From NCBI RefSeq assembly GCF_000372725.1, contig NW_005200746.1, forward strand, positions 58,570-90,803: a DNA stretch of 32,234 nt. Direction: 5' to 3'. This stretch comes from Emiliania huxleyi CCMP1516 (lineage: Eukaryota > Haptophyta > Isochrysidales > Noelaerhabdaceae). The translations under genes were made by a program, and so were the position numbers. Below, piece by piece: positions 8,586 through 17,028 of the stretch. Below the pieces are notes generated by a model. It searched no databases, had not been told where the DNA came from, and saw nothing but the letters and a program-made list of their open reading frames with translations. Within the stretch, counting starts at the first letter, position 1; each line of letters starts with the position of its first letter.

Positions 8586-9767
8586 TCACGACATCTCCCA
8601 CAACGACGACGGTAATCCCTCGGCCCGGCACCGCGCCGCGTGCGTCGCGTCAATCGCGTCGCTGTCCGCCTCCGACATCGCCTCGCGCCAGGCACCGCTC
8701 CTGCCCTGCCGCACGTGATTCTTCTTGGTCACCACGCCAGTCTGGTGCAGCTGCTCCTGCTCCAGCGCGGACCAGTCCTTGCGCATGCTTCCAAACGACG
8801 CGCCGGCGACGACCGCCCTCACCACCTCCTCCGTGGCGGGGACGCCGACAAAGGCGGCGATGCGGCGGACGACGGCGGGCAGGTCGGCCTGCATCTCTTC
8901 GTAGCTGATCCACAGCAGCCGGTCGGGAGGCAGCTTCGCCCGCGCGCGCCACCATGTGCCGTGCCAGCTCCAGAAGTCTCCAAAGTCGACCAGGCCGGGC
9001 AGAAAGATGGCGTGCAAGAAGTGGGCCCAATCGCCGGTGTACTTGTATTGGACGGTGTCCCGGCCGTGGTGGAAGTAGCTCACCGCCGCGTCCTTTGGAT
9101 TGCGTGTGACGACGATCACGCCCGCCCCTCTCGGAATGCCCTCCTCCGTCGCCCCACCCCGCCACGGCGCGAGCGCCGCGACTGCGTGCGTCTTGAAGAC
9201 GCGCCTGCCCGCAGCGGGCCCCTGCTTCCGCCACTCCTCCGGCGGCTCGTAGGCGAGCATGTTGGTCCGCATCGCGTGGTTCAGCTCGAGCCACGGCGCC
9301 AGCGAAGTTGGCCGCTGCACGAGCTCCTTCTCCCCCTGCGCCAGCAGCAGCATTACCACCTGCTGCGTCCACGTCGTGCCGCACCTACAGGGCAGTGCGC
9401 GAACGACGAGGTGGTTGGAGGGCGAATCGGCCTGTGCCGTTTGACGGGGGGATGCGGCACACTTCGGGTACGTCGCAATCACAATGTCGCCCTCCCGGAG
9501 CGAAAAGTTCTGCCGCAGGTCCCTCGCAGCGGGCACGTAGTTTGGAAAGCACGTGACCAGATGGCCGCCGTCGTCGCACTGCAGCATCCACCCGTTGCTC
9601 GACACGGCAAAGAACCGGTCCTCCTCTGGGTCGGCCGCGGTGCGCTGCCGCACGGGCTGCTTGGCTTCCTGTGCGTGGACGTGGCTCTGCGCTGCGATGG
9701 CGGCCGCGGATGCCGCCAGAGGTGGGGCCACGCTGCGCGTAGCTCTGCGCAGGGCATCGCGCCACAT
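8586..9767 (-). CDS. PAPS-dependent sulfotransferase (Sulfotransfer_1 type)
   Basis: Transfers sulfate from PAPS to a hydroxyl or amino acceptor. Exons 9463-9767 (ATG at 9765-9767) and 8586-9384 joined over a 78-bp GT-AG intron, 367 aa. Splicing restores the 5'-phosphosulfate loop YPKCGTTWTQQ (about residues 100-110), which the unspliced frame breaks; this fixes the intron. Other family marks: FKTHAV with the catalytic His (about 167), the 3'-phosphate motif VTRNPKDAAVSYF (about 193-205), LLWISYEEMQADL, and the C-terminal RQGRSGAWREAM (RKGxxGDWK equivalent). The size suits soluble SULTs, but about 45 Ala/Arg-rich residues precede the fold and could be a transit peptide. Substrate cannot be told from sequence. 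The gene is convergent with 6149-8404. Confidence 0.93.
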   Translation of the reverse strand: MWRDALRRATRSVAPPLAASAAAIAAQSHVHAQEAKQPVRQRTAADPEEDRFFAVSSNGWMLQCDDGGHLVTCFPNYVPAARDLRQNFSLREGDIVIATYPKCAASPRQTAQADSPSNHLVVRALPCRCGTTWTQQVVMLLLAQGEKELVQRPTSLAPWLELNHAMRTNMLAYEPPEEWRKQGPAAGRRVFKTHAVAALAPWRGGATEEGIPRGAGVIVVTRNPKDAAVSYFHHGRDTVQYKYTGDWAHFLHAIFLPGLVDFGDFWSWHGTWWRARAKLPPDRLLWISYEEMQADLPAVVRRIAAFVGVPATEEVVRAVVAGASFGSMRKDWSALEQEQLHQTGVVTKKNHVRQGRSGAWREAMSEADSDAIDATHAARCRAEGLPSSLWEMS

Positions 9768-10213
9768 TCGTCGGGCCTAGCTTGGGTTTGCTGCTGCGGA
9801 CCTGCGGGCGCGCGTTTCTATCTTTCTCGAGGTTCTCGAGGTGGATATCCTTTGGCCGCGTTGGGAGCTTACTGGGAGAAAAGGGAGAGGGGCTGTGATC
9901 TCTAGGGCCCTTAGGGCCCTACGCGCGGCGTGAGAGCTCGGAAGCGAGCTTTGCACCCCACGGCGATCGAGGATGGCGCGGTTCACCCCCCTTCACCGAA
10001 GCGATCAGCGATGGAGATGGCCAGATGCGTTCCGCGTGGTGTGACACAAATGAGAGGCGGGAGTGGGGTTGTAGGGGCTCCTTGTACGGTTGCTGGTACT
10101 TTTGCAGTACCACAGGCAAGTAATGAAAGAATTTGAATGAGAAAACCTACACACCGAAGGACGAAGGTGCTCATCAGCCCTACTTACATGCATCACACAT
10201 GCCCCAAGCGCAA
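9768..10213. other. Intergenic region, upstream of the sulfotransferase
   Basis: 446 bp between two minus-strand genes. Nothing supported was found beyond the near-palindrome TAGGGCCCTTAGGGCCCTA (9902-9920). It should hold the sulfotransferase promoter and the 3' UTR of the next gene. Confidence 0.5.
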
Positions 10214-11208
10214 TCACCGCGTTGCCCCGAGCGCGATCACCGCACTCGCCGCCGCCGCGGCGGCTGCCCGGCCGATACTTGGCGCGTAGTCCAACCCGCA
10301 CCCCTGCCGGGCGGCGGCGGCGCGTGCGGCGCGCAGCGCCCCCACAGCGCGCGCGAGGGAGAGGGCGGCGGCCAGGCCAGCGCTGGCGGCGAGGCCTGCA
10401 GCGTGCCCCCGCCGGCGCAAGAGCTGCATGTAGGCGCCGCTCGCGAGGAGGGTGCCGCCGCACGCGCGCACGGCGGCGGTGGCGGCGGGCCCGATCTCGG
10501 CCTCGAAGCGGTAGAGCGAGGCCGAGTAGCGCGGGAGGATGAGCCACTGCAGCCCGTTCCCTCCGTAGATGAGCGCCGCGGCGGTGAAGGCGTCGGCGAA
10601 GGGGAGCGCGCCTAAGGAGAGCCCAGAGGAGGCGGAGAAAAGGCCGAAGGCTCAGTTTCTGATCGAGGCGCGCGCCGGCCTGGCGAGGGTGCTCGGGCGG
10701 GGTATGGCTGACGAACCTCGGCTCTATCTCGGCTATTCTCGGCAACATCTCTCGGCAACATCTCGGCTACATCTCCACCCGTTTGCGCGAGTCGGCCGAG
10801 CACGCAGAGCGATATCACAGAGAGGGCCTCGAGGACCTTGGGTCCCTTGAGGCGCGCGAAGCCGGGCACCGCCGAGCCAAAGGCGGCGGCGCCGCCCAGC
10901 AGCGCGACCGGAGGCACCGCGGCAGCACCGCCACGCCAGCCGGCGTAAAGCACTGCAGCCGACATGCCGTGGAGACTGGCGCCGTAGCGCCGAAACGCAG
11001 CCTCGTCGGCGTGTGCAGCTCGAGAGGCCAGCCTGGCGCCGTCCGCAGCCCTTGCGGCGCAGAGGCCGATGGCGGCGCCAGTGGCGAGTGCACCAGAGAG
11101 CACTGGCGCCGAGAGGCGCAGGCCGGGTTGGCGGCACGAGCTTGGCGGCGTCAGTGCCGTAGGAGCGAAAGCAGCGAGCGAGCCGATCGCGACGAGCGAC
11201 GCGAGCAT
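10214..11208 (-). CDS. Probable plastid membrane protein with AFAP targeting motif
   Basis: Two exons, 10797-11208 (ATG at 11206-11208) and 10214-10611, joined in phase 1 by a GC-AG intron; 269 aa. The N-terminus MLASLVAIGSLAAFAPTAL is a short hydrophobic signal ending at AFAP. This is the known cleavage-site motif of bipartite plastid presequences in algae with red secondary plastids; a Ser/Arg-rich transit-like stretch follows. The mature part is almost wholly hydrophobic, with about five or six helices, including VLEALSVISLCVLGALPFAD across the splice junction and GGNGLQWLILPRY after it. The family is unknown to me. Location in a plastid membrane is inferred. The intron contains ATCTCGG decamer-like repeats (10715-10780). 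Confidence 0.65.
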
Positions 11209-11620
11209 TGCCGTTCCGAATTAAAAAATCTCGGTATCGTCGATGGGCGCAGAAGATGGAAGCTGGACAATGCAGCCTCGCCAGGGCTTTAGAGAGTACG
11301 TGGACCCGACGCCAGTGGCGAGGGAAAAGAATTTTACACATGTTTCGAAAACACAAGAGAGGTCATGAACCTCTGCTCGCCGCCAGGCAGGGGTGCGACT
11401 ACTCAGCGAACGCACAAGTGCACCTCTGTTGGTGATTGGTCAGTTAGTCAGTAGACAATCCTGCTCGAGGTGCTGGGGGTGGGAGGGGGAGTGCAATTGC
11501 AATGGACAGGGCTGGACAGGGGCTGCAAGAAGTGAACGAGACAGCTGCTAATCAACAATGTGCAGAGGCGGAGGGGGGAGAGAGAGAAGTGATTGAGGGC
11601 GTTCAATGAACAAGGGACTG
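11209..11620. other. Intergenic region, no gene seen
   Basis: 412 bp between two minus-strand genes. GTTCCGAATTAAAAAATC at 11213-11230 recurs as CTTCCGAATTAAAAAATC at 12789-12806. No other structure was seen. Confidence 0.6.
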
Positions 11621-12544
11621 CTAGTGAACAGTGGCTTGAGCCTCGGCCTGGCTCGCACTGTATACCTCCTTGCAGATGACGTTGGCAGACTGCATCGCCT
11701 TGGGGCCACAGCCATCTCCCTCGTTGCAATCGATGCCATGCTGGCCGTTGGCCGCCGTCAGGTAACGATCGTAGTAGTACTCTGGGTACGTGTAGCGCTG
11801 AGGATTCGTCTCAAAGTGAGGCGGCGCGTTCTTGCAGCCACCTTCCGATGCGTTGACGGAGGAGTGGGTGTTGTCTTCCCATCCCTTTGAGCAGAGGCCG
11901 CCGCCCCACATCACCGAAGCCCCAAGCCGGCCAGCCTGACAGGACCAACCGTTTGCTCCGCCAACGTGACAGAACGCCTTCGTCTGCTCGATGCCTCCGA
12001 GAGGCGCACCGTTCGTATCGAAGCCGAGGATGTTGGGCTTTCCTCGCGAAAGGTAGTCCCCGGGAACTGCAAGCGGCGCATCCTGACACGTGTAAGCGGT
12101 GTTGGCCGTCGGGAGCTGGACGTCTGCGCCAAACAGGAGCTCGCTGACGGCTTGCGCAGAGTTGAATGGCCCACAGGGACCCACCCACTCCCCGCCACAG
12201 CTCGGAGGAGTGTCGACGGATCCGGTCGCCTGCCAGATGCCGCCATCCCCAGTGGTGCCTCCGATGTGGTTGTCACACCAGTCGGCAGCCGTGCCGCCTT
12301 GCACGCTTCCGCACTCGCCAGTTGCAATGACCAGAGCCGCAGCACAGGTGTCGAGGCCGTTGCCAGCGACCTTCCATGTTTGAGCAATGGCTTTCAGGCC
12401 GCAGGTGCCAGTCGTGCAGGCGCCGTCCCTCTTGAGTTCCTGCTCAGTCTTTGTTTGCGGCGACCAAGGCGTGGTGCCATGGCCTTTCGCGTTGCACTGC
12501 TGCACCGGCGCAGCGGTCACGTACGTGGAGAAGACAGCAATCAT
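11621..12544 (-). CDS. Secreted cysteine-rich protein, function unknown
   Basis: Uninterrupted frame of 307 aa from ATG at 12542-12544. The frame is open upstream to a GTG at 12571, and an acceptor-like GCGCAG lies just before the ATG, so a short upstream exon is possible. The start MIAVFSTYVTAAPVQQC is a weak signal peptide. The rest is rich in Cys (about 18), Gly, Trp and Asn, with blocks such as GTCGLKAIAQTWK, ADWCDNHIGG, PPSCGGEWVGPCGPF, GGANGWSCQAGRLG, WEDNTHSSVNASEGGC and PQRYTYPEYYYDRY. Even Cys spacing suggests a disulfide-stabilised extracellular or wall protein. I do not recognise a catalytic motif. Coding confidence rests on length, composition and lack of stops. Confidence 0.7.
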   Translation of the reverse strand: MIAVFSTYVTAAPVQQCNAKGHGTTPWSPQTKTEQELKRDGACTTGTCGLKAIAQTWKVAGNGLDTCAAALVIATGECGSVQGGTAADWCDNHIGGTTGDGGIWQATGSVDTPPSCGGEWVGPCGPFNSAQAVSELLFGADVQLPTANTAYTCQDAPLAVPGDYLSRGKPNILGFDTNGAPLGGIEQTKAFCHVGGANGWSCQAGRLGASVMWGGGLCSKGWEDNTHSSVNASEGGCKNAPPHFETNPQRYTYPEYYYDRYLTAANGQHGIDCNEGDGCGPKAMQSANVICKEVYSASQAEAQATVH

Positions 12545-12822
12545 GGTATCTGCGCGCAAGAGAGTGGTCACGGCGAGCCGGGGCTACGAGTGCGAGCGGG
12601 GCAGGTCTGGCGTACCGTATGGTCAGCGTGTGTCAACCGCGGATTAGAGCTCAAACTGGGCTCTACGTAAGGCGATTCGCAAGCACCTTGCACAGCTTCC
12701 TCATTTAGCAAGGCTTGACTTGAGGACACAACGGAGCGTGCGCCGGCCTCTCCGGCACACAAAAGAGAGGGGGGAGGTTGCCTCGGTGCTTCCGAATTAA
12801 AAAATCGACAGCCCGGCCCTGG

Positions 12823-13362
12823 ATGTGCCGAGCGAGCAGGCGAGGGAGATCGGAGACAATCGGGGAGCGCGATGCGTACTTGCCCTCGATGTTGACCCTC
12901 CCCCACCACCACTCTCCCCGGACGACGCCGCTCTCGCATCTGCTATGGTCTCTCTCTCGATACACAACACGCTCGCCGACTTGGCAACAAGGGTTGACTC
13001 CATCGCGCTAAGCGACGAACCTGCCCCCGCCCCTCGGGGCGGGGGCCCCCGCCCCCCCGGGGGGCCCTTTGGGGCCCCTCCAGGGGGCGAACCCTCCGGG
13101 GAGGCCGGCTTTCCCCGTGCCGGTTCTCCCCAACCAACCCCGCCGGCAGCGCGAGCTGCCGGCCACATTGAGCGGTTCGTCCGCGTCGCGCACCCGTCCC
13201 AACTGGGGGCCGCAGACTGGTTCTGCGCGCCAACGGCTGGTGACGCTGTGTTGCCCTTGAGCTAGTCCTTCCCCGGTCGCCTAGCCTCTGCGCTGTCTGG
13301 CGAACGCCTGTATGCCATGCGCGCGGACCACGCTTGCGTGGATACGTGGCTGGCAGGCTGAC
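12823..13362 (+). pseudogene. Degenerate or partial reading frame with internal TAG
   Basis: A frame open from before 12825 encodes MVSLSIHNTLADLATRVDSI (from ATG 12943), a Pro/Gly-rich stretch and HIERFVRVAHPSQLGAADWF. It hits TAG at 13263-13265, then stays open in the same frame for about 30 codons (RLASALSGERLYAMRADHAC) to TGA. Composition on both sides of the TAG is alike. It may be a pseudogene, a last exon with read-through, or chance. Confidence 0.25.
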
Positions 13363-13390
13363 CCGTGTGCGGGGTAACCCGCGCACGGGG
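13023..13390. other. Cluster of strong hairpins
   Basis: Three inverted repeats: GCCCCCGCCCC-TC-GGGGCGGGGGC (13023-13046); GCCGGCAG-CGCGAG-CTGCCGGC (about 13141-13163); and CCCGTGTGCGGG-GTAA-CCCGCGCACGGG (about 13362-13389). The spacing of about 100 bp and the high GC suggest a structured transcript, but no known RNA family was recognised. Confidence 0.5.
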
Positions 13391-13578
13391 AAGCTTCACG
13401 GGTTCGAGTCGTCAAACATTAAGCAGCGGAGGTGTGCCGAGGGGGACCGGGAGGCGGTAAGTCGTCGTCGCCCGGCGCTGCTTGCAGCACCGTGGCGATG
13501 GCGCTAAGAGGTTCCTCTTTTCCGCGCCCCCCCCGCAAGGCGCGCGATACACACAAGGATGTGGAGGTTACCATGAGC

Positions 13579-13738
<160 letters not shown>

Positions 13739-14001
13739 GGTGTGTGTGTTACCAACCGCACTCCCCAAGTGCTGCAAGAGCTACGGACGGTGCTCCGTGG
13801 GCGAGCTTCTTGTTTTCTTTTCACCGAGCTTTGTTGTAAAATTCTTTTCACCCCATCTGTGTACTCAGGCTGTCTCAGGGGTGTTTTCTGTTTTTGTTTT
13901 TTTTCGAAAAGTTTTTCGAAAGCATCGCGGCGACAATGAGCAGCGGCCAGTGGACGCGAGCATTTTTAACTGCAACCAGCGATATCTGTTAGGAAGGCCA
14001 T

Positions 14002-15200
14002 CCTATCTAGGAAGATGCAGCGTGGGAAGGCAGCCCCCGTGGGAACGCCACCCCCCATTAGAGGGGCACGCCACCTGGCCCACCCCCGCTCCTAATTGCG
14101 CACGGGAGCGGTGCACCGGAGCGGTGCGCAGTTTCATATGAACTGCACCGCTCCGAGTCGCGGGGGTGGTGCGGGAGTGGTGCAGTCCGGCGCACCTCCC
14201 GTGCGGTCGGCTGCCGCAAAAGCGGCTGGCTCACGACAGCGTTTTGCCGTTTGTCGGGTGGGAGAGTACATGTCGTCTGGTGTGTGGCGTGTACCTAGTT
14301 TTGATCGCGGCAATAAAGCGGTCGAACGAATAAGCGACCCACTCTTCCCGTGACCTCCGCGCAGCGACGGCTCTTCTCGCACACAGCACGACACGCAGCA
14401 GAGTGGCGCAGACGGCAAGATTTTTTCGCCTGGCTTTGATGACGGACGTTCGAAACCTGCGTGAGCACGTTTGAAGGTTCTCGCTCCCTATCGAGCTCTT
14501 CTTGCCGCACCTCTTCCTGTGCGGTTTGCTGTGCCGCCGCAGTCTGACTCTGCGTCAAGCACGAGACCACGGGAAGAGTGGGTCGCTTATTCGTTCGAAC
14601 GCTTTATTGCCGCGATCAAAACTAGGTACACGCCACACACCAGACGACATGTACATGTACTCTCCCACCCGACAAACGGCAAAACGCTGTCGTGAGCCAG
14701 CCGCTTTTGCGGCAGCCGACCGCGGAGATCGAGCGCGCCGCGTGCGCGGAGATCGACATGGCGAGGCGACCGTCATCCCGTACGATGCCGCTGGCGCCGC
14801 GGCGCGAGCCTGCGGCTCGGTGGAGGGCTCCACGCTCGGCGCGGCGGAGGTGCGCCGGACTGCACCACTCCCGCACCACCCCCGACTCGGAGCGGTGCAG
14901 TTCATATATGAAAACCGGGGGGGGGTGTGCATTTCATATGAGGAGGCGTGCCTGTCATATGAGGGGGCGTGCATGGGGGCGTGTCCCCGGAGCACCGCCC
15001 CCGTGCGCTGTCATATGAGGAGGCGTGCACGGGGGCGTGCCCCCGGAGCACCGCCCCCGATCGGGAGTGGTGCAGTTCATAGGCGGGGGTGGTGCACGGG
15101 GGCGTGCCCCCTGAGCACCGCTCCGGTGTCGGGAGGGGGCCGGGGGGGCTTTCCCACGGGGGCTGCCTTCCCACGACCCGGCCACATCTTCCTCGATAGG
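14002..15200. mobile_element. 1.2-kb fold-back (nested inverted-repeat) element
   Basis: Outer ends CCTATCTAGGAAGATG (14002-14017) and CATCTTCCTCGATAGG (15185-15200) are inverted repeats. Inside, GTGGGAAGGCAGCCCCCGTG (14022-14041) matches the complement of the right end. A long arm at 14135-14352 pairs with 14569-14910; the right arm carries an extra segment of about 125 bp (14723-14846). A loop of 216 bp (14353-14568) holds no gene. Right of the arm are three or four copies of a TCATATGAGGAGGCGTGC unit with CCCCCGGAGCACCGCCCCCG. No transposase is encoded, so it would be non-autonomous. No clear target-site duplication was seen. Confidence 0.75.
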
Positions 15201-15207
15201 GCTGTCT

Positions 15208-16125
15208 CACAAATACTTGATTCCCGCCGTGTAACAATCGTGATCAAACGGCCCTGCTGTGAGCTGGTACACCAAGAATGGCTTACCACTGCCAGGAGCC
15301 ACACTGTGGCAAGCTGTGATGAGCGTGGTTTGGCTTGTGCAGCCCATACGGACGTGGTATATACATATATGCGGCCACGTGTCGGCCGGTTCGGGGCACG
15401 AAACCGGATTTTTCCACGGCGTAACAATCGTTGCTGTAGTGGCGCCAATGGCCGCCTCCCGTCGCGCCATTGGCACCCTAGCCAGCAGTAGCACCGGAGG
15501 CAACACCACCAAGCCTACAAGTCACAAGAGTGACGGAGATGCTTGCCACGAGCACCGTGACGCCCGACCCTGTGAGCACCGTGGGCGTATACGGCTGCAT
15601 ACGGTGAGATGATGCACAGCATGGCCAGACGAGGGATGCAAGGCTCGCCAGCTGTATGTTAGTGAGGTATATGGATGTGATCAACATGTGTGCGTCACAG
15701 GTACGCGCAGCAGCGCATATAGCCGCTGATATCGAAGACAGCGCAAACAGGTCTTTTTGCGCCACGCACCCGATGGCCGTGCTGGTCCAACTGCGTGCAC
15801 AGGAATGCTATCAGCGCGTCTCCGCCATAACTGGACATGGCAATGAAGCAGCTGAGACGTGATAACACCAGTGCTGGGCCAAGGAGGTGCCGCTCACCGC
15901 CGATTGTTGCGACTGTCGTCGAAGGCGAGCGGCGGTCGCCGGGCAGCAGCTCGTGGCGATCGTCGATCCGCGAGCTGCCAAGCTTGTCACAGGCCGGCAC
16001 TGGATCGAGGACGATGGCGCCGCGCGGCTGGAGGCAACGGAGAAAGGCATTGTGGAGCGGCGAGGCGATTGTTATGAATGAATTTCGAGGCGCGGAAAAA
16101 TCCGACTGCAAATCAAGTATTTGTG
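15208..16125. mobile_element. Segment bounded by 15-bp terminal inverted repeats
   Basis: CACAAATACTTGATT (15208-15222) and its exact complement AATCAAGTATTTGTG (16111-16125) enclose 918 bp. The interior is lower in GC, with only weak minus-strand frames lacking ATG or motifs. It starts just outside the fold-back element. A transposon is possible but unproven. Confidence 0.4.
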
Positions 16126-16164
16126 CGCCGGCTCTCTAGCCCGTAACCCGATCCCAATCGTCTG

Positions 16165-16245
16165 GCCAACTGGGTGCGCTACTGCGCTTCTTAGCTCCCC
16201 GGTCCTGGGCGTGCGGTTGATGACCGCACTCCAAGTGCTCCAAGT
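16165..16245. repeat. Dispersed repeat, copy 1
   Basis: Shares GCGCTTCTTAG, CCCCGG-CCTGG and ACCGCACTCCAAGTGCTCCA with 28763-28832. A shorter relative, ACCGCACTCCCCAAGTGCTG, follows the (TG)n array at 13757. CCCGGCCCTGGATGTG at 12811-12826 matches the copy at 28.8 kb. Confidence 0.75.
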
Positions 16246-17028
16246 GCATCAATCAATCAGGCGGAGCGCCGGCCAAGGCATTCTGCTACCGTAGGGTGTC
16301 GAACTTAAGGTAAGGTAGCTTGAGTTAGGTTAGGTGATTTGCACTGAGTTAGGTACGGGGTAGCAGCAGTTAGGTACCGGATTTCTTTTTTGGTACCGGC
16401 GACGGGCGCCCTCCGCCCTCGCTGGTACATCGAGGGTGCGGCGAGTGAGGAGGAGGAGGAGGGGGAGGAGGAGGAGGAGGAAGGAGTGGGGCATCTAGTA
16501 GCGTAGGCACTCGTACTCGAGCGTAGGTGCTCGTAGCGGAGGGTTGGGCTGGTGACCGGTGCTGGGAGAGGGAGGGGTGGAGGGACGAGGTCCGGGCTGG
16601 GCGGCTTCTGCTGCTCAGCGAGGACCTCGAACCCCTGCTGCGCAATGGTGGGTGGGGCGGGGTTTCCCGCCCCACCGGCCATCGGCGGGGTAGGCGCGCA
16701 GGTGGGGGGGGTTGGGATGAGGGGGAGTGGGATGGGGATGGTCTTTTCGGCGAGCACCACGGTGCTCGCGAGTTCGACTGTCCCCCTGATTGGGGGTCCG
16801 ACGACGGCTACGGTGAGGACGACGGCTTCTGAGGAAGCCGTCGCCCGTGCCTTGCCTGTCGCGTGAATCGTGTTGTGCGACCGGCTTTGTTGTAAAATTC
16901 TTCTTTCACGTGTGCCTGTGATAGTACTAGCACGCGCCAGTTCGCACCTGTGTCGAGCCTGTCTGCTGTGAGATAGACGTGTTGTAAATTCTTCTTTCAC
17001 GAAAGCGGAAAAGGGCGCGCAAGTCTCC
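16246..17028 (+). promoter_or_regulatory. Upstream region of the giant gene
   Basis: No gene is supported. It contains GTTAGGT/GGTAAGGTA repeats (16308-16380), a GGAGGAGG stretch (16446-16483) and two copies of a TTGTTGTAAAATTCT-like motif (16885-16901, 16979-16993), each followed by CTTTCACG. The last ends about 30 bp before the ATG at 17029, so it could belong to the 5' UTR or promoter. An antisense frame across 16305-17189 is a shadow. Confidence 0.4.

Noticed and set aside
13380..13415. GGTTCGAGTC, resembling a tRNA T-loop/B box
   Set aside because: No pairing T-stem, acceptor stem or anticodon arm could be built around it.
15207..15765. Weak minus-strand hydrophobic frames
   Set aside because: Short, overlapping, starting at non-ATG codons, with no conserved motif; not enough to call a gene.
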